A stretch of DNA of 7,446 nt from Bacteroidales bacterium UBA932 (GTDB lineage: Bacteria > Bacteroidota > Bacteroidia > Bacteroidales > UBA932), in contig DBDM01000105.1 in the NCBI GenBank assembly GCA_002293585.1, forward strand, positions 1-7,446, in the 5' to 3' direction. Positions 6,043 through 7,446 of this stretch are shown piece by piece; position 1 is the first letter of the stretch, and every line of letters starts with the position of its first letter. The translations under genes and the position numbers were made by a program. The notes beneath the pieces are model-generated. The model did not search any database and was not told the origin of the DNA. It saw nothing but the letters and a program-made list of their open reading frames with translations.

Positions 6043-7323
6043 TTACCACGCGTACAAGGGCAGGCTGCTCATCATGGCGCCTACTTCCTTGCGTACGGCG
6101 GCAATTTCTTTTTCATTGTCTACATTACGCAGCACACGGTCGATCAAGTCAACGATGGGCGCCATCTGTTGCTCTTTCAGTCCACGGGTAGTGATAGCGG
6201 GTGTTCCCACACGTATACCCGAAGTTTGGAAAGGTGAGCGACTGTCGAAGGGTACCATATTTTTATTTACCGTAATATCGGCAGTTACCAACGTCTTTTC
6301 AGCTACTTTTCCGGTGAGTTCGGGGAATTTGCTGCGCAGGTCAATTAACATCAGGTGGTTGTCGGTGCCGCCGGAGAAAATCTTGTAGCCTTTATCCACA
6401 AAGGCTTTCGCCATGGTCGCCGCATTCTTTTTCACTTGTTCCTGGTAGGTTTTGTATTCGGGTTGCAGCGCTTCGTAGAAGGCTACTGCTTTAGCGGCAA
6501 TAACGTGTTCGAGCGGACCGCCCTGAATGCCTGGAAATACTGCTGAATTGAGCACGGCCGACATTTTTTTGATCTCGCCTTTGGGTGTTTTTTGTCCCCA
6601 GGGATTTTCAAAATCTTTCCCCATGAGAATTACGCCGCCGCGAGGGCCACGCAGGGTTTTGTGGGTAGTTGATGTGACAATGTGCGCATGCGGGAGCGGG
6701 TTATTGAGCAGCCCGGCGCCAATCAGTCCGGCCGGGTGCGCCATGTCCACCATCAGAATGGCGCCTATTTTGTCGGCAATGGCGCGCATGCGGGCGTAAT
6801 CCCACTCGCGCGAATAAGCCGAAGCGCCGCCGATGATCAGTTTCGGACGGTGTTCCATCGCTTGTTTTTCCATCATATCGTAATCCACCATACCGGTGTC
6901 TTCTTTCACGCCATAAGAAACGGCTTTGTACCACATACCCGACATATTCACCGGGGAACCGTGCGAGAGGTGGCCGCCGTGTGCCAGGTCAAGGCCTAAG
7001 AAAGTATCGCCCGGTTTCAGGCAGGCCATGAATACCGCCATGTTGGCCTGTGCGCCGGAGTGAGGCTGCACATTGGCGTAAGCTGCGCCGAAAAGTTCAC
7101 ACAACCGGTCGATAGCCAACTGTTCGCTTTGGTCGACTATTTCACAGCCACCGTAATAACGTGCGCCCGGATAGCCTTCGGCTTATTTATTCGTCAGGGG
7201 AGAACCCATGGCTTCCATCACAGCGGGAGTCACGAAGTTCTCCGACGCGATCAATTCAATGTGCTCCTTTTGGCGTGTGACTTCATTCTCAATCGCTTCA
7301 AACAGTTCCGGATCGGATGCCAT
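6043..7323 (-). pseudogene. glyA: Serine hydroxymethyltransferase, interrupted by one in-frame TAA
   Basis: The frame encodes a full-length (426-residue) SHMT, the PLP enzyme that converts serine plus tetrahydrofolate to glycine plus methylene-tetrahydrofolate. Both ends are present: the N-terminal [22 protein letters not shown] and the C-terminal [14 protein letters not shown]. The PLP lysine is K222 in [15 protein letters not shown], and the DMAHPAGLI strand is intact. The lesion is codon 47 (7185-7183): the motif NKYAEGYPGKRYYGG reads [18 protein letters not shown]. Tyr, equivalent to Y55 of E. coli GlyA, is therefore TAA, and the conserved Lys seven residues on is Ala54. There is no frameshift and no other damage. 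Translation would stop after 46 residues unless read through. I chose ATG 7323. A TTG at 7341, 8 bases after GGGAGGA, is an alternative start adding six residues. It lies downstream of the SRP RNA. A sequencing error, a recent mutation, or a second functional glyA elsewhere would each explain it. Confidence 0.93.
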
Positions 7324-7389
7324 TACATGTGCATAATTCAATGGGTGCTTCCTCCCACATTCTGAATTTTTTGAAAAACCGGTGTATTC

Positions 7390-7446
7390 AAGCCGAGCGA
7401 CCCCGCAGCACATTCCAAAGAGCGCTTACTGCTGCTTCCTTCCGGA
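7390..7446 (-). ncRNA. ffs: Small signal recognition particle RNA (4.5S), 3' half
   Basis: Read on the minus strand, the window edge begins TCCGGAAGGAAGCAGCAGTA. This is the conserved apical domain of bacterial SRP RNA: the GGAA tetraloop, followed by the GGAAGCAGC strand of the Ffh-binding internal loops. About 40 further bases follow, ending GGTCGCTCGGCTT, as expected for the descending strand of the hairpin. The 5' strand and promoter lie outside the window, so the pairing cannot be checked here, and the 3' end near 7390 is an estimate. The RNA binds Ffh and targets nascent membrane proteins. glyA follows on the same strand about 67 bases later. Confidence 0.82.

Noticed and set aside
7183..7185. 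Reassignment of TAA to Tyr, or programmed read-through in glyA
   Set aside because: Every gene in the window uses TAA as its real stop, no special context or structure follows the codon, and the nearby Lys-to-Ala change points to plain damage or error.
7324..7413. N-terminal extension of glyA to 7413
   Set aside because: It would translate the SRP RNA 3' end and is longer than known SHMT N termini; ATG 7323 or TTG 7341 fit better.

Overview
The window looks like a chromosomal segment of a Bacteroidota bacterium. The evidence is the protein families (a GH28/GH105/UxaC pectin-use cluster, and a serine hydroxymethyltransferase and cytidine deaminase of the Bacteroidota type), the A-rich leaders that mostly lack a clear Shine-Dalgarno site, and AT-rich intergenic DNA made of short degenerate tandem repeats. 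The genus cannot be fixed from the sequence. All seven recognisable genes stop with TAA.

Left part, plus strand (1-3557): a pectin/galacturonate catabolic cluster. It holds the C-terminal part of a GH28 polygalacturonase, a 48-codon secreted-protein remnant, a GH105 unsaturated rhamnogalacturonyl hydrolase with a lipoprotein-type signal, and uronate isomerase UxaC. GH28 and GH105 would release galacturonate and unsaturated uronates from pectin outside the cytoplasm. UxaC would isomerise galacturonate to tagaturonate inside.

Right part, minus strand (7446-3560, in transcription order): the 3' half of the small SRP RNA (4.5S, cut by the window edge), serine hydroxymethyltransferase glyA carrying an in-frame TAA at codon 47, a bacterial deoxyhypusine synthase-like protein, a stop-to-start-abutting gene with a C-terminal domain I know mainly from phage proteins, and cytidine deaminase cdd. 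The two blocks converge at uxaC/cdd with 2 bases between stop codons.

The most unusual signal is not a gene. The spacers between 704 and 6037 are largely built of different 7-, 8- or 10-base tandem units, and these run into genes. They supply the stop of GH28, the tail and stop of the secreted remnant, and the duplicated lipobox of the GH105 signal peptide. One spacer, 3' of glyA, has heptamers facing each other, which gives a long AT hairpin. The other notable points are the disrupted glyA, the truncated secreted gene, and the pairing of the deoxyhypusine synthase-like gene with the phage-type domain protein.
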